Assembly: GCA_035531775.1 (NCBI GenBank) | Contig: DATKSG010000096.1 | Span: forward strand, 1-28,355 | Reading direction: 5' to 3' | Origin: DATKSG01 sp035531775 | GTDB lineage: Bacteria; Actinomycetota; Acidimicrobiia; Acidimicrobiales; UBA8190 | DNA length: 28,355 bases | Part shown: piece by piece, positions 6,905 through 14,752 of the stretch | How positions within the stretch are numbered: the first letter of the stretch is position 1 | Layout of the letters: each line of letters starts with the position of its first letter | The notes under the pieces: generated by a model | Databases searched by the model: none | Told to the model about the DNA's origin: nothing | The model's input: the letters and a program-made list of their open reading frames with translations, nothing else | Made by a program: the position numbers and the translations under genes

Positions 6905-8572
6905 GTGGATGCTGACATCGTCATCTCGGGCGGCACGGTCATCGACGGCACCGGTGCGCCGGGGCGCCGGGGCGACGTGGCGGTCACCGGCGGGAGGATC
7001 ACGGCCGTGGGCGACGACCTGTCGGGTCACCGCCGGCTCGACGCGTCGGGCCAGATCGTGGCGCCCGGCTTCATCGACATCCACACCCACTACGACGCCC
7101 AGGTGTTCTGGGACCCGTGGCTCACCCCGTCATCGCACCACGGCGTAACCACGGTGGTGGCCGGGAACTGCGGCTTTTCGATCGCTCCGGTCAAGAGCGC
7201 CGACGTACAGCTCTTGGCCCGGACCCTGCAGCACGTCGAGGACATGAGCTTCGACACCCTGGCCGTCGGGGTGCCGTGGAACGAGTTCGAGACCTTCCCG
7301 CAGTACCTCGACGCCGTGGAGCGGCGGGGCACCTCGCTCAATTTCGGGTGCTACGTCGGCCACACCGCTGTGCGTCTCTACGTCATGGGCGACGACGCTT
7401 ACGAGCGGCCGGCCACCGCCGAGGAGATCGCCCGTATGCAACAGACCGTGGCCCAGTCCATGGCCGGCGGAGCCATTGGCTTCGCCACCAGCGCTTCGCC
7501 CACTCACAACGGCGACGGCGGCCGTCCGGTGCCTTCGAGAGTGGCCGACCTCGATGAGTTGCGAGCGCTCCTGGTCCCCGTCCGCCAGGCCAGGCGCGGC
7601 GTGGTGGCCCTGCTGCCCGGAGGCGTGCTCACCAACGACGACGTGTTCGACCTACAACGAGGTGTGGGCCGCCCGGTGACATGGACGGCGCTGCTCACGG
7701 TCAAGAACTACCCCTATCACGAGAAGGTCATCGCCGAGCACGACGCGGCGCGGGCCGACGGGGTGGAGGTGTGGCCTCAGGTGTCGTGCCGACCACTGGT
7801 CTTCCAGATGAACTTGGCCGAGCCCTTCACCTTGAACAGCCGCCCGAGCTTCTCGAGCATCATGGGCCTCAGCCACCAGGACCGCCTGACTGCCTACCGC
7901 GACCCGGCGTGGAGGGCCTCGGCCTGGGAGGAGCTCTCGGGCGCGGGCGGCGGCTTCCCCTTCAACTGGGCGGCGGTCTCGGTGGCCGAGTCGCCGAGCC
8001 GGCCTGACCTGGTCGACCGGCCGGTGCTGGAGCTAGCCGCCGAACGGGGCTGCACCGCATTGGACGTGGTGCTCGACATGTCGATCGAGGACGACTTGAA
8101 GACCCGGTTCTGGTCGGTGGTGGCCAACGACGATCAGGAAGGCATCGCCTGGCTGCTGCCGCGCGACAACGTGTTGCTCGGACTGGCTGACTCCGGTGCC
8201 CATGTGTCGCAGCTCTGTGACGCCTGTTTCGCCACCGACCTGCTCGGGAATTGGGTCCGTGAGCGTCAGGTGATGACCCTGGAGCGAGCCGTGCACAAGC
8301 TCACGGCCGAGCCGGCCGGGGTCTATGGCCTGGCCGATCGGGGCGTGGTGGCACCGGGCATGGCAGCCGACCTGTGCGTGTTCGACCCCGAGACCATCGC
8401 CCCGGGCCCCCTGCGGAGGGTGCGCGACTTCCCGGCCGACGGGGAGCGCCTGACCGCCGATGCCCCGGTGGGTATGACCCATGTCCTGGTGAACGGCGTG
8501 CCCATACGGGTGGACGCCGCGGCGCAGGCCGAGGGCCTCGACAGCCACCCCGGGCGAGTGCTTCGCGGCTGA
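6905..8572 (+). CDS. N-acyl-D-amino-acid deacylase-like amidohydrolase (COG3653)
   Basis: 555 residues from GTG 6905, preceded by a strong GAGGAGG site. The N-terminus 'DADIVISGGTVIDGTGAP' and GFIDIHTHYDAQVFWDP carry the metal-binding HxH of the amidohydrolase superfamily. 'HGVTTVVAGNCGFSIAPV' is characteristic of the D-aminoacylase branch. Further signature blocks are GHTAVR, NYPYHEKVI and GLADSGAHVSQLCDACF with the conserved Asp near the C-terminal end of the barrel. The C-terminal block 'RGVVAPGMAADLCVFDPETI' closes the small beta domain. The family hydrolyses N-acyl-D-amino acids or related cyclic amides in the cytoplasm; many actinobacterial members have unknown substrates. It could be coupled to the acyltransferase 33 nt upstream, but no shared pathway is evident. 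Confidence 0.92.
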   Translation: MDADIVISGGTVIDGTGAPGRRGDVAVTGGRITAVGDDLSGHRRLDASGQIVAPGFIDIHTHYDAQVFWDPWLTPSSHHGVTTVVAGNCGFSIAPVKSADVQLLARTLQHVEDMSFDTLAVGVPWNEFETFPQYLDAVERRGTSLNFGCYVGHTAVRLYVMGDDAYERPATAEEIARMQQTVAQSMAGGAIGFATSASPTHNGDGGRPVPSRVADLDELRALLVPVRQARRGVVALLPGGVLTNDDVFDLQRGVGRPVTWTALLTVKNYPYHEKVIAEHDAARADGVEVWPQVSCRPLVFQMNLAEPFTLNSRPSFSSIMGLSHQDRLTAYRDPAWRASAWEELSGAGGGFPFNWAAVSVAESPSRPDLVDRPVLELAAERGCTALDVVLDMSIEDDLKTRFWSVVANDDQEGIAWLLPRDNVLLGLADSGAHVSQLCDACFATDLLGNWVRERQVMTLERAVHKLTAEPAGVYGLADRGVVAPGMAADLCVFDPETIAPGPLRRVRDFPADGERLTADAPVGMTHVLVNGVPIRVDAAAQAEGLDSHPGRVLRG

Positions 8573-8574
8573 GC

Positions 8575-8591
8575 CGGGGTCGTCCACCCCG
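8575..8591 (+). terminator. Weak hairpin after amidohydrolase gene
   Basis: CGGGGT (8575-8580) and ACCCCG (8586-8591) form a 6-bp stem with a 5-base loop, three bases after the TGA. No U-tract follows. It is a possible weak terminator in front of a likely new promoter at 8633. Confidence 0.3.
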
Positions 8592-8632
8592 ACCTCGACG
8601 TCTCGGTAGAAGGCTGCCGAACGCACGCCGCG

Positions 8633-8638
8633 TATGCT
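8633..8638 (+). promoter_or_regulatory. Putative -10 element giving a leaderless mRNA for the yceH-like gene
   Basis: TATGCT matches the actinobacterial TANNNT -10 pattern and ends 6 bases before the GTG start at 8645. No ribosome site is visible before that GTG, so transcription would begin at or next to the start codon. No good -35 hexamer is seen. Confidence 0.42.
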
Positions 8639-8644
8639 CGCCTG

Positions 8645-9334
8645 GTGGATCTCACGCCCGAGGAAGTCCGGGTGCTCGGGTGCCTGGTCGAGAAGGCGCT
8701 CACCACGCCCCAGCAGTACCCGCTCACGCTGAATTCCCTGGCGCTGGCCTGCAACCAGTCATCCAACCGCGACCCGGTGGTGAGCTACGACGAGTCCGCG
8801 GTGGAAGCAGCCGTCACGCAGGCCAAGAGCCGGGGACTGGCGCGCTTCGTGCACCCGTCGCACGGCCGCTCCGTTCTCCGGTACCGCCACGAGCTCGCCG
8901 AGCAACTCGGCCTCGACCAGCCGCAGATGGCGCTTCTGGGGGTGCTCATGCTCCGCGGGCCCCAGACACCAGGTGAGCTGCGGTCGCGCACCGAGCGCAT
9001 GGCCGCCTTCGCCGACCTGCACGAGGTGGAAGCTGAGCTGGCTGCGCTGGCCGACCGCCAGGAGCCGCTGGTGCTCCGCCTCGGTCGAAGCCCGGGCCAG
9101 AAGGAGGACCGCTTCGCCCACGCCTTCGAGGCCCCCTCTTCTGACCAGGTCTCGCTTCTGAGCACCGTTGGGGCCCCGTCCCCGCCGAGCACCGCCGCTG
9201 CCCCGTTCCCATCGAGCACCGCCGCTGCCCCGTCGGAGGTGGCCCGGCTCTTCGCCGAAGTGGCACGCCTCGAGGCGGAGCTCGCCTCGCTGCGTCGTCA
9301 GGTCGAGGCGCTGCGCCCCGGTGACGACCGGTGA
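8645..9334 (+). CDS. YceH / DUF480 family winged-helix protein
   Basis: 229 residues from GTG 8645, apparently read from a leaderless transcript. Residues 1-170 are a clear DUF480 protein: 'LTPEEVRVLGCLVEKALTTP', QQYPLTLNSL, ACNQSSNRDPV, then 'LLGVLMLRGPQTPGELRSRT' and a conserved end block LGRSPGQKEDRFAHAF. The fold is two winged-helix domains. The biological role of YceH proteins is poorly known. A 27-nt-period repeat encodes a Pro/Ala/Ser linker (about 172-198), followed by a predicted short coiled coil (VARLFAEVARLEAELASLRR) that resembles the C-terminal helix of other family members. The stop overlaps the PPK2 start (GTGA), so the two proteins are translationally coupled. Confidence 0.9.
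   Translation: MDLTPEEVRVLGCLVEKALTTPQQYPLTLNSLALACNQSSNRDPVVSYDESAVEAAVTQAKSRGLARFVHPSHGRSVLRYRHELAEQLGLDQPQMALLGVLMLRGPQTPGELRSRTERMAAFADLHEVEAELAALADRQEPLVLRLGRSPGQKEDRFAHAFEAPSSDQVSLLSTVGAPSPPSTAAAPFPSSTAAAPSEVARLFAEVARLEAELASLRRQVEALRPGDDR
9159..9239 (+). repeat. 27-nt tandem repeat, three copies, in the yceH-like gene
   Basis: A 21-base core beginning CGAGCACCGCC is identical at 9186-9206 and 9213-9233, exactly 27 nt apart. A diverged copy (about 16 of 21 bases) sits at 9159-9179. Each unit encodes nine residues of the Ser-Thr-Ala-Ala-Ala-Pro type, lengthening the linker in front of the coiled coil. Confidence 0.88.
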
Positions 9335-10197
9335 CCGGCGCCGACGACGGCCTCGACCGCTGGCTGGTGCACCCCGGCCACGAGCCGCATCTGTCGCATC
9401 GCGACCCGGGGTCGACCGCCGGCGCCCCGGGCGACCGGGCTGTGACCGACTCGGCGGCGGCCGGCCATATCGCCCGGTTGTCGGACCTGCAGGACCGGCT
9501 ATGGGCCGAGAACCGGCGTTCGCTGCTTCTAGTGCTCCAGGGCATGGACAGCGCCGGCAAGGACGGGACCATCAAGCACGTGTTCCGGGGCGTGAACCCC
9601 CAGGGTGTGCGGGTCACCAGCTTCAAGGAGCCGGCGCCCGAAGAGCTGGCCCACGACTTCCTGTGGCGGGTGCACCATCACGTCCCGCGTGCCGGGGAGA
9701 TCGTCATCTTCAACCGCTCGCACTACGAGGACGTGCTCGTCCCGTTGGTGCACCAGGCGGTGCCATCGCCCAGGGTCGAGGTCCGCCGTGGAGCCATCGT
9801 CGCCTTTGAGGATCTTCTCGGTGACGCCGGCACCGAGGTGGTCAAGGTCTTTCTGCATCTGTCGCCCGACGAGCAGGCCCGTCGCCTCGAATCCCGCTTG
9901 ACCGAGCCGGACAAGCGGTGGAAGACAGGGGCCTCCGACTTCGCCGAACGGGCGTTGTGGGACCGTTACCACGACGCCTACGAGCGGGCCATCGAGAGGA
10001 CGACCACCGAGCGCGCCCCGTGGTACGTGGTGCCTGCCGACCACAAGTGGTACAGGAACTGGGTGGTGGGGGAGATCCTGGTCCGCACCCTCGAGAAGAT
10101 GGACCCGCGCTACCCGCAGCTGAGCGACGTCGAACTGCGTTCACGGGCCCAGGACGCGCATCGACCCGGCCCCCCGAAGGGCCGGGTCGATGGTTGA
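9331..10197 (+). CDS. Polyphosphate kinase 2 family protein (PPK2)
   Basis: 288 residues from GTG 9331, overlapping the upstream stop by 4 nt. Walker A is GMDSAGKDG (71-79); the following IKHVFRGVNPQGVRVTSFK is typical of the family. The Walker B region is EIVIFNRSHYEDVLV (123-137). The lid segment KRWKTGASDFAERALWDRYH is at about 195-213, and the C-terminal 'WYVVPADHKWYRNWVVGEIL' block is also conserved. This is a single PPK2 domain. Such cytosolic enzymes transfer phosphate between polyphosphate and nucleoside mono- or diphosphates; which nucleotide is preferred (class I, II or III) is not decided from sequence by eye. The last eleven codons lie inside a strong hairpin, so the 3' end of the gene doubles as the terminator. 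Confidence 0.95.
   Translation: MTGADDGLDRWLVHPGHEPHLSHRDPGSTAGAPGDRAVTDSAAAGHIARLSDLQDRLWAENRRSLLLVLQGMDSAGKDGTIKHVFRGVNPQGVRVTSFKEPAPEELAHDFLWRVHHHVPRAGEIVIFNRSHYEDVLVPLVHQAVPSPRVEVRRGAIVAFEDLLGDAGTEVVKVFLHLSPDEQARRLESRLTEPDKRWKTGASDFAERALWDRYHDAYERAIERTTTERAPWYVVPADHKWYRNWVVGEILVRTLEKMDPRYPQLSDVELRSRAQDAHRPGPPKGRVDG
10161..10190 (+). terminator. Perfect 12-bp hairpin at the convergent gene ends
   Basis: TCGACCCGGCCC (10161-10172) pairs without mismatch with GGGCCGGGTCGA (10179-10190) around a 6-base loop. It overlaps the last codons of the PPK2 gene and lies 31 bases beyond the stop of the convergent membrane-protein gene, so it could act in both directions. There is no U-tract on either side, as is common in high-GC actinobacteria. 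Confidence 0.68.
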
Positions 10198-10221
10198 GCC
10201 CCCTTCCGAGGTCAGCGTCGG

Positions 10222-10812
10222 TCAGACGCCGGCGGGGATCTTGACCTCGGTGTGCAGCGAATTGGGAAACTCGAGGTCCTCCGGCGTCCGGCGGAAGTGC
10301 CAGATCCCGAGGGCGGTGAGCAGCAGCATTACGAAGGCCAGGATGAACGACACCACGGCTCCCACTAGAGCCACCTGCCCGATAGTCCAGAAGGCGTAAG
10401 CCTCGAGCAGCAGGCCTCTCAGGGTGGTTCCCTGGAACACCGTCTGCACCTCGGTCTGTAGCGCCGCGTTGGTCGGGTTGGTCCGGGCTGCGCCGGACAC
10501 TGCCGCGTACACGCCGTTCAGTGGCATCTCGCTCAGATGGACGGCGATGAAGTGGTCGGCATACGCCTCGGCTTGCTGGCCATTGAGCAGCTGCTGGCCG
10601 GCATACTTGTCGAGGAACGGCCCGATCTTGGGGCTGGCCAACTCGGCGCTGCCCAAAGCGGGGAAGGTGATCTGCTGGGCGGCCAACTGGTTATGGACGT
10701 TGGTGTTGGCGTAGTTGTAGCCCCACATCCCCAGAGCACCAGCAGCGATCAGCACCACGGCCAGCACCGCGCCACCGGCGGTGAGCACCATGTCAAATGT
10801 CTTGCGTCGCAA
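10222..10812 (-). CDS. Conserved two-TM membrane protein of unknown function
   Basis: 196 residues from a TTG at 10812. That start is supported by AAGGAG eight bases upstream. A first hydrophobic helix lies at about residues 10-31 and a second at about 142-167. Between them is an extracytoplasmic domain of about 110 residues with conserved-looking blocks (QQITFPALGSAEL, YAGQQLLNGQQAEAYADHFI, LSEMPLNGVYAAVS). The short C-terminal tail is cytoplasmic. Proteins of this layout are widespread in actinobacteria, but I know of no assigned function. It lies 140 bp downstream of the Liv-type operon on the same strand, with its own ribosome site and a palindrome upstream, so it is more likely a separate unit. 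It faces the PPK2 gene tail to tail. Confidence 0.88.
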   Translation of the reverse strand: MRRKTFDMVLTAGGAVLAVVLIAAGALGMWGYNYANTNVHNQLAAQQITFPALGSAELASPKIGPFLDKYAGQQLLNGQQAEAYADHFIAVHLSEMPLNGVYAAVSGAARTNPTNAALQTEVQTVFQGTTLRGLLLEAYAFWTIGQVALVGAVVSFILAFVMLLLTALGIWHFRRTPEDLEFPNSLHTEVKIPAGV

Positions 10813-10848
10813 CGTGTCGGCTCCTTGTCCGGGCCCCCTACGAGACCC

Positions 10849-10859
10849 TATGAGTCATA
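10849..10859. promoter_or_regulatory. 11-bp palindrome upstream of the two-TM protein gene
   Basis: TATGAGTCATA is a perfect palindrome around a central base, 37 bases before the TTG start at 10812. On the minus strand the overlapping TAGGGT fits a TANNNT -10 pattern, so the palindrome could be an operator at the promoter. The length is short enough to be chance. Confidence 0.28.
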
Positions 10860-10900
10860 CGTTGGCGCTCCGGTGATCGCGGCCCAAGGGTCCAAGGTCC

Positions 10901-10914
10901 CGGGCTCTGGCCCG
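10901..10914 (-). terminator. Weak hairpin after the Liv-type operon
   Basis: CGGGC (10901-10905) and GCCCG (10910-10914) form a 5-bp stem with loop TCTG, about 40 bases beyond the stop of the fused ATPase gene. It has no U-tract, so this is only a weak terminator candidate. Confidence 0.2.
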
Positions 10915-10952
10915 AAAGTCGCCTTCTCGACGCTTTGCGCCCCAGGATGAAA

Positions 10953-12560
10953 TCAGGTGGTGGCGCCCGACCGGGCGATGGCCGTGTCCTCGGTACCGAG
11001 GTACGAGGCGATGACGGCCGGGTGGGCCAGGACCTCGGCCGGGGTGCCCTCGGCGATCACTCCGCCGAGCTCCAGGGCGATGAGGCGGTCGCACAGTCCG
11101 CTCAGCATGGGCATGTCGTGCTCGATGATGAGGATCGAGCAGTTGGTCTGCTCCCTCACCCGGCGCAGCAGCGGCCCCAGGGCCTCGGTCTCCTTCTGGG
11201 CGATGCCGCCCGAAGGCTCGTCGAGCATAAGTACCTCGGGGTCCTGGGCCAAGATGCAGGCCAGGTCCACGATACGGCGGGTCCCAGTAGACAGCTCGCC
11301 GGTGAGCTTCTCGCGATAGGCGTCGAGACCCATCATGTCCACCAACTCGTCGACGACGTTCGCGACCTCCAACTCCGACTCGAACGAAGCCGGGAGCTGC
11401 AACGCTGCCGCGAACAGGTCCTTGTTCTGGAGGTGTCGCTCGCGAGCCACGGCGATGGTCTCGGTCACCGTCAGTGTGGGGAACAGCAGAGCGTCCTGGA
11501 ACGAGCGTCCGAGCCCTGCGTTGGTGGCGCGGATGTCGGGCGACCAGTCAGTGACGTCGCGACCCCGCAGCAGAACGCGCCCCTGGTCCACCTGGAGGAA
11601 GCCGGAGATGCAGTCCATCAGGGTGGTCTTGCCGGCCCCATTGTGCCCGATCAGGCCGACGATCTCACCCTTGCGGACCGCCATGTCGACGTGGTCGACA
11701 GCGGTGATGCCGCCGAAGGTCTTCACCACGGCCCGGCACTCGAGCACCGGCTTGGCCTGGGAGTCGATCCGCTGGTCGGCGTCGTCCGGGGCCGAGCCGT
11801 TGGTCAGCTCGCTGGGCTCGTCGCCGAAAGAAGCGCCGGCAATGAAGACTGAGCGAAGGATGTCGGGTCGATCGAGCAGGTCGGAGGTGAGGCCTTCGAA
11901 GCGGACCTCACCCTTTTCCATGAATGCCGCCCGCTTGGCCAGGTTGAGCGCCACATTGACCGACTGCTCGACGATAACGATGGTGGCGCCGCGCCGATGG
12001 ATCTCCTCGACTACCTCCAGCAGCTGGCCGACAACGGTGGGAGCGAGCCCGAGCGAGAGCTCGTCGATCATAAGGAGCTCGGGTCGCGTCATGAGCGCCG
12101 AGCCCAATGACAGCATCTGTTGCTCCCCGCCCGACAGGTTGCCGGCCATCTGGTGGTAGCGCCTGTCGAGGATGGGGAAGAGCGAAAGGACCTCCTGGCG
12201 GGCCGCTTCGATGCGATCAGGGTCGTCTCGTATGAGCCACGCCGCCATTCTGAGGTTCTCGGCCACGGACAAAGTGGGGAAGACGGCCTTTCCCCCCGGC
12301 ATGAGCGAGATGCCCCGCCGGGCGGTGACATCGGCCGGAAGCTTGGTGATGTCCTCGCCCTTGAATACGACGGTGCCGCGCTTGGGACGCACCAGGCCGC
12401 AGATGCCCTTGAGCAGGGTCGACTTGCCGGCCCCGTTGGTGCCGAGCAGGGCCACCAGCTCGCCCCGCTCGACATCGAAGTCCACGCCGAAGAGGATCTG
12501 CACCGACCCATAGGCCATGTCGATGCCGCGGCAGGCCAAGATCTTGTCGTCGTCGCTCAT
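10953..12560 (-). CDS. Fused LivF-LivG type ABC transporter ATPase
   Basis: 535 residues holding two complete nucleotide-binding domains. Domain 1 (about 6-240, LivF-like) has Walker A GTNGAGKST (40-48), signature LSGGEQQ (142-148) and Walker B LLMIDE. Domain 2 (about 272-522, LivG-like) has Walker A GHNGAGKTT (305-313), the diverged signature LSTGTRR (423-429), Walker B VLMLDEPSGG and H-loop IIEHDM. An acidic linker at 245-270 joins them. The usual LivF motif VPEGR is here MPGGK (88-92), so the acidic Q-loop-position residue is Gly. It powers the two fused permease domains encoded just upstream; its ATG overlaps their stop (ATGA). A single polypeptide with both ATPases fixes a one-to-one pairing. 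Substrate is not predictable from the ATPases. Confidence 0.94.
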   Translation of the reverse strand: MSDDDKILACRGIDMAYGSVQILFGVDFDVERGELVALLGTNGAGKSTLLKGICGLVRPKRGTVVFKGEDITKLPADVTARRGISLMPGGKAVFPTLSVAENLRMAAWLIRDDPDRIEAARQEVLSLFPILDRRYHQMAGNLSGGEQQMLSLGSALMTRPELLMIDELSLGLAPTVVGQLLEVVEEIHRRGATIVIVEQSVNVALNLAKRAAFMEKGEVRFEGLTSDLLDRPDILRSVFIAGASFGDEPSELTNGSAPDDADQRIDSQAKPVLECRAVVKTFGGITAVDHVDMAVRKGEIVGLIGHNGAGKTTLMDCISGFLQVDQGRVLLRGRDVTDWSPDIRATNAGLGRSFQDALLFPTLTVTETIAVARERHLQNKDLFAAALQLPASFESELEVANVVDELVDMMGLDAYREKLTGELSTGTRRIVDLACILAQDPEVLMLDEPSGGIAQKETEALGPLLRRVREQTNCSILIIEHDMPMLSGLCDRLIALELGGVIAEGTPAEVLAHPAVIASYLGTEDTAIARSGATT

Positions 12561-14752
12561 CGCACGATCCCGACTGGCGTTCCAGCCCCGTCCACCGTGG
12601 AGCCAAGCGCGTTGCCGGCCGCCAGTGTGGACAGGAGATCCTCAGGAGGTTGGCCGTCGTCTTCGCCCGTTTGCCGTTTGTCGGCTACCAGGCTGGGCAC
12701 CATGATGCCCCGGCGCGACGCCACAGCGCGCAGGAGCCGGTCGCGCACGTCGTAGACCACCTGTCCCATGCCACCTGGCAGTACCGACAGCACCCACAAC
12801 AGCGCGGAGCCGCTGATGAGCTCGTGCACCTGCCCGAGGGCCGTGATCGACTCGAGGTACTTAAAGGTGAGCACCCCGATCAGCACGCCGGCCACCGACC
12901 CGAGGCCGCCGATGACCGAATAGCCGAAGACGGTGATGCTGTCCACGGGTGGGAAACTCCCGGGGGGCAGTCCCCGCAGCAGCAGCACGTCGAGGGCCCC
13001 GGCCACCCCGGCGATCACGCCGGCCACGGCGAAGCCGGCCAGCTTGATCCTGATGGTGGACACGCCGGCCGATGCCGCCGCACGCTCGTTGTCGTTGGTC
13101 CCGATGAGCACCCTTCCGGCTCGGGCTTTCCGCAGGCCCCTTGTCACCAAGATGGCTAGGCCCAGGAACAGTAGGCACACCAGGTACATCTCGTAGTCGT
13201 TGTTCAGGTCGAAGCGCTGAAGCAGCTCTGGGCGCGGCACCCCATTGACGGGGATGAACTGGGGGAAGGTGGCCTCGTTGAGGAAGTACTGGTCGAGGGC
13301 GACGGCCAGGGCCAGGGTGGTCACGGCCAGGAACAGGCCCTTGATGCGCAGGGCGGGGAGGCCGACGAGCAGGGCGATGGCAGCGCCGACGGCGCCCGAT
13401 ACCAGGACCACGACGAAGAAGTCGACGTTCCAGTGGGCCACCAGGTTGCCGGCGAACAACCCGGCTACCCCGGCCAGGCCGAACTGGCCCAGGCTGATCT
13501 GCCCGGTCCAGCCGGTGAGCACCACCAGGGACACGCCGACCATGGCCCACACGATGGCGAAGCCGGCGATGAGCTGGTCCGTGGAGTTCCACAGATGGGG
13601 GATCCACACGAAGGCGACGGCCACGGCCAACAGCAGTGCCCGGCGCACCCACACCACTTCCGGCAGTCGACGCAGCTCCCGCGGTATGGGCTTGAGAACG
13701 GCCACAGCCGACCACGACGAAGTGCCCGACTCCTCGGCCCGCGACATCTTGTTCGACTGGGCCAGTAGGGCGGCCACGATCACGGCCAGGTAGATGACCC
13801 AGATGATGGCCGGGTTCCCGGTGGTGTTCCAGCGGACGATGGCCTCCATGATCCCGAGGGCCACTCCGGCGCCGAAGGCGATGGGCAGTGACTCCATGCG
13901 GGCCACCACTGCCACGGCCAGCATGGGCAACAGCGTGATGGGCCCGAGTGACGCGATGCCGGGCTTCACGCCCTCGAATGGCGCCGACAGCATGTAGGTG
14001 AGCACGGCCAGAGCTCCGGCGATCGCCCACACGATGGTCGACAGACGCCGCACCGGGATGCCGAGGGTGAGGGCCCGGTCGCTGTTCTCAGCCGCGGCGC
14101 GCACAGCGATGCCGGAGTTGGTTCGCAGCAGGAACCACCCCAAGAAGGCCAGCACGGCCGGGACGACGGCTACGGCCATGATCTCGGCACTGTGGAACGT
14201 GTAGACGTCGATAGTGACCGACACGTTGAAGGGGGGGGCGAAGGCGCCGGTTAGGGCGGTGAAGCCTTCGTGAATCGATCCCAGCAGCTCGAACCCGCTA
14301 AGCACCTGGGCCAGACCGATGCTGGCTACCAGCAGGACCAGGCGCGGCGAGTTGCGGAAACGGCGGATGGTCACGACCTCGATGGTCGCTCCGACCAGTC
14401 CGCCCACCACGACGGCAGCGGGGAGGGCGATCCAGTAGTTGAGGCCGTGGACTTTGACCATCCCGATGGCCAGCACGCCTACCAGGCTGCCAAGTGCGCC
14501 ATGGGAGAAGTTGATGAATCGGTTGGCTCGGTAGACGAGGATCAACCCCATGGCGCCCAGGGCGTTGACCGAGCCGTAGACCACCCCCACCAGGATGAAG
14601 CCGATGGGGGCGTGACGGTGCACGGTGCCGTGCGAGCCGGTGACGGCCAGTGCCACGAAGTAGGCCACCACTACGACCGCACCGGCCAGGACGGCCCGCA
14701 CGCGGGCCGGAAGGCTCTTCCAGCGTTCGATGGTGGCAGAAGCCCGGGTCAT
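12557..14752 (-). CDS. Fused LivH-LivM type ABC transporter permease
   Basis: 731 residues. The start at 14752 is chosen over an in-frame ATG at 14878 because it forms an ATGA overlap with the binding-protein stop and removes a Gln/His/Arg-rich false N-terminus. The LivH half covers about residues 1-330 (GSVNALGAMGLILVYRANRF, INFSHGALG, and GIPVRRLSTIVWAIAGALA). The LivM half covers about 350-670 (LTGWTGQISLGQFGLAGVAG, LPALRIKGLFLAVTTLAL, and 'GGLGSVAGVLIGVLTFKYLE'). A cytoplasmic tail of about 60 residues follows. Each half has about eight to ten membrane helices. Such permeases form the channel of branched-chain amino acid or related amide/urea-type uptake systems. Fusion of H to M in one chain, alongside F fused to G, is less usual than separate genes. 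Confidence 0.93.
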   Translation of the reverse strand: MTRASATIERWKSLPARVRAVLAGAVVVVAYFVALAVTGSHGTVHRHAPIGFILVGVVYGSVNALGAMGLILVYRANRFINFSHGALGSLVGVLAIGMVKVHGLNYWIALPAAVVVGGLVGATIEVVTIRRFRNSPRLVLLVASIGLAQVLSGFELLGSIHEGFTALTGAFAPPFNVSVTIDVYTFHSAEIMAVAVVPAVLAFLGWFLLRTNSGIAVRAAAENSDRALTLGIPVRRLSTIVWAIAGALAVLTYMLSAPFEGVKPGIASLGPITLLPMLAVAVVARMESLPIAFGAGVALGIMEAIVRWNTTGNPAIIWVIYLAVIVAALLAQSNKMSRAEESGTSSWSAVAVLKPIPRELRRLPEVVWVRRALLLAVAVAFVWIPHLWNSTDQLIAGFAIVWAMVGVSLVVLTGWTGQISLGQFGLAGVAGLFAGNLVAHWNVDFFVVVLVSGAVGAAIALLVGLPALRIKGLFLAVTTLALAVALDQYFLNEATFPQFIPVNGVPRPELLQRFDLNNDYEMYLVCLLFLGLAILVTRGLRKARAGRVLIGTNDNERAAASAGVSTIRIKLAGFAVAGVIAGVAGALDVLLLRGLPPGSFPPVDSITVFGYSVIGGLGSVAGVLIGVLTFKYLESITALGQVHELISGSALLWVLSVLPGGMGQVVYDVRDRLLRAVASRRGIMVPSLVADKRQTGEDDGQPPEDLLSTLAAGNALGSTVDGAGTPVGIVR

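Noticed and set aside
5897..7090. 397-codon minus-strand open frame opposite the acyltransferase and amidohydrolase
   Set aside because: Composition is Gly/His/Arg/Gln-rich without domains, and it spans the intergenic region of two genes on the other strand.
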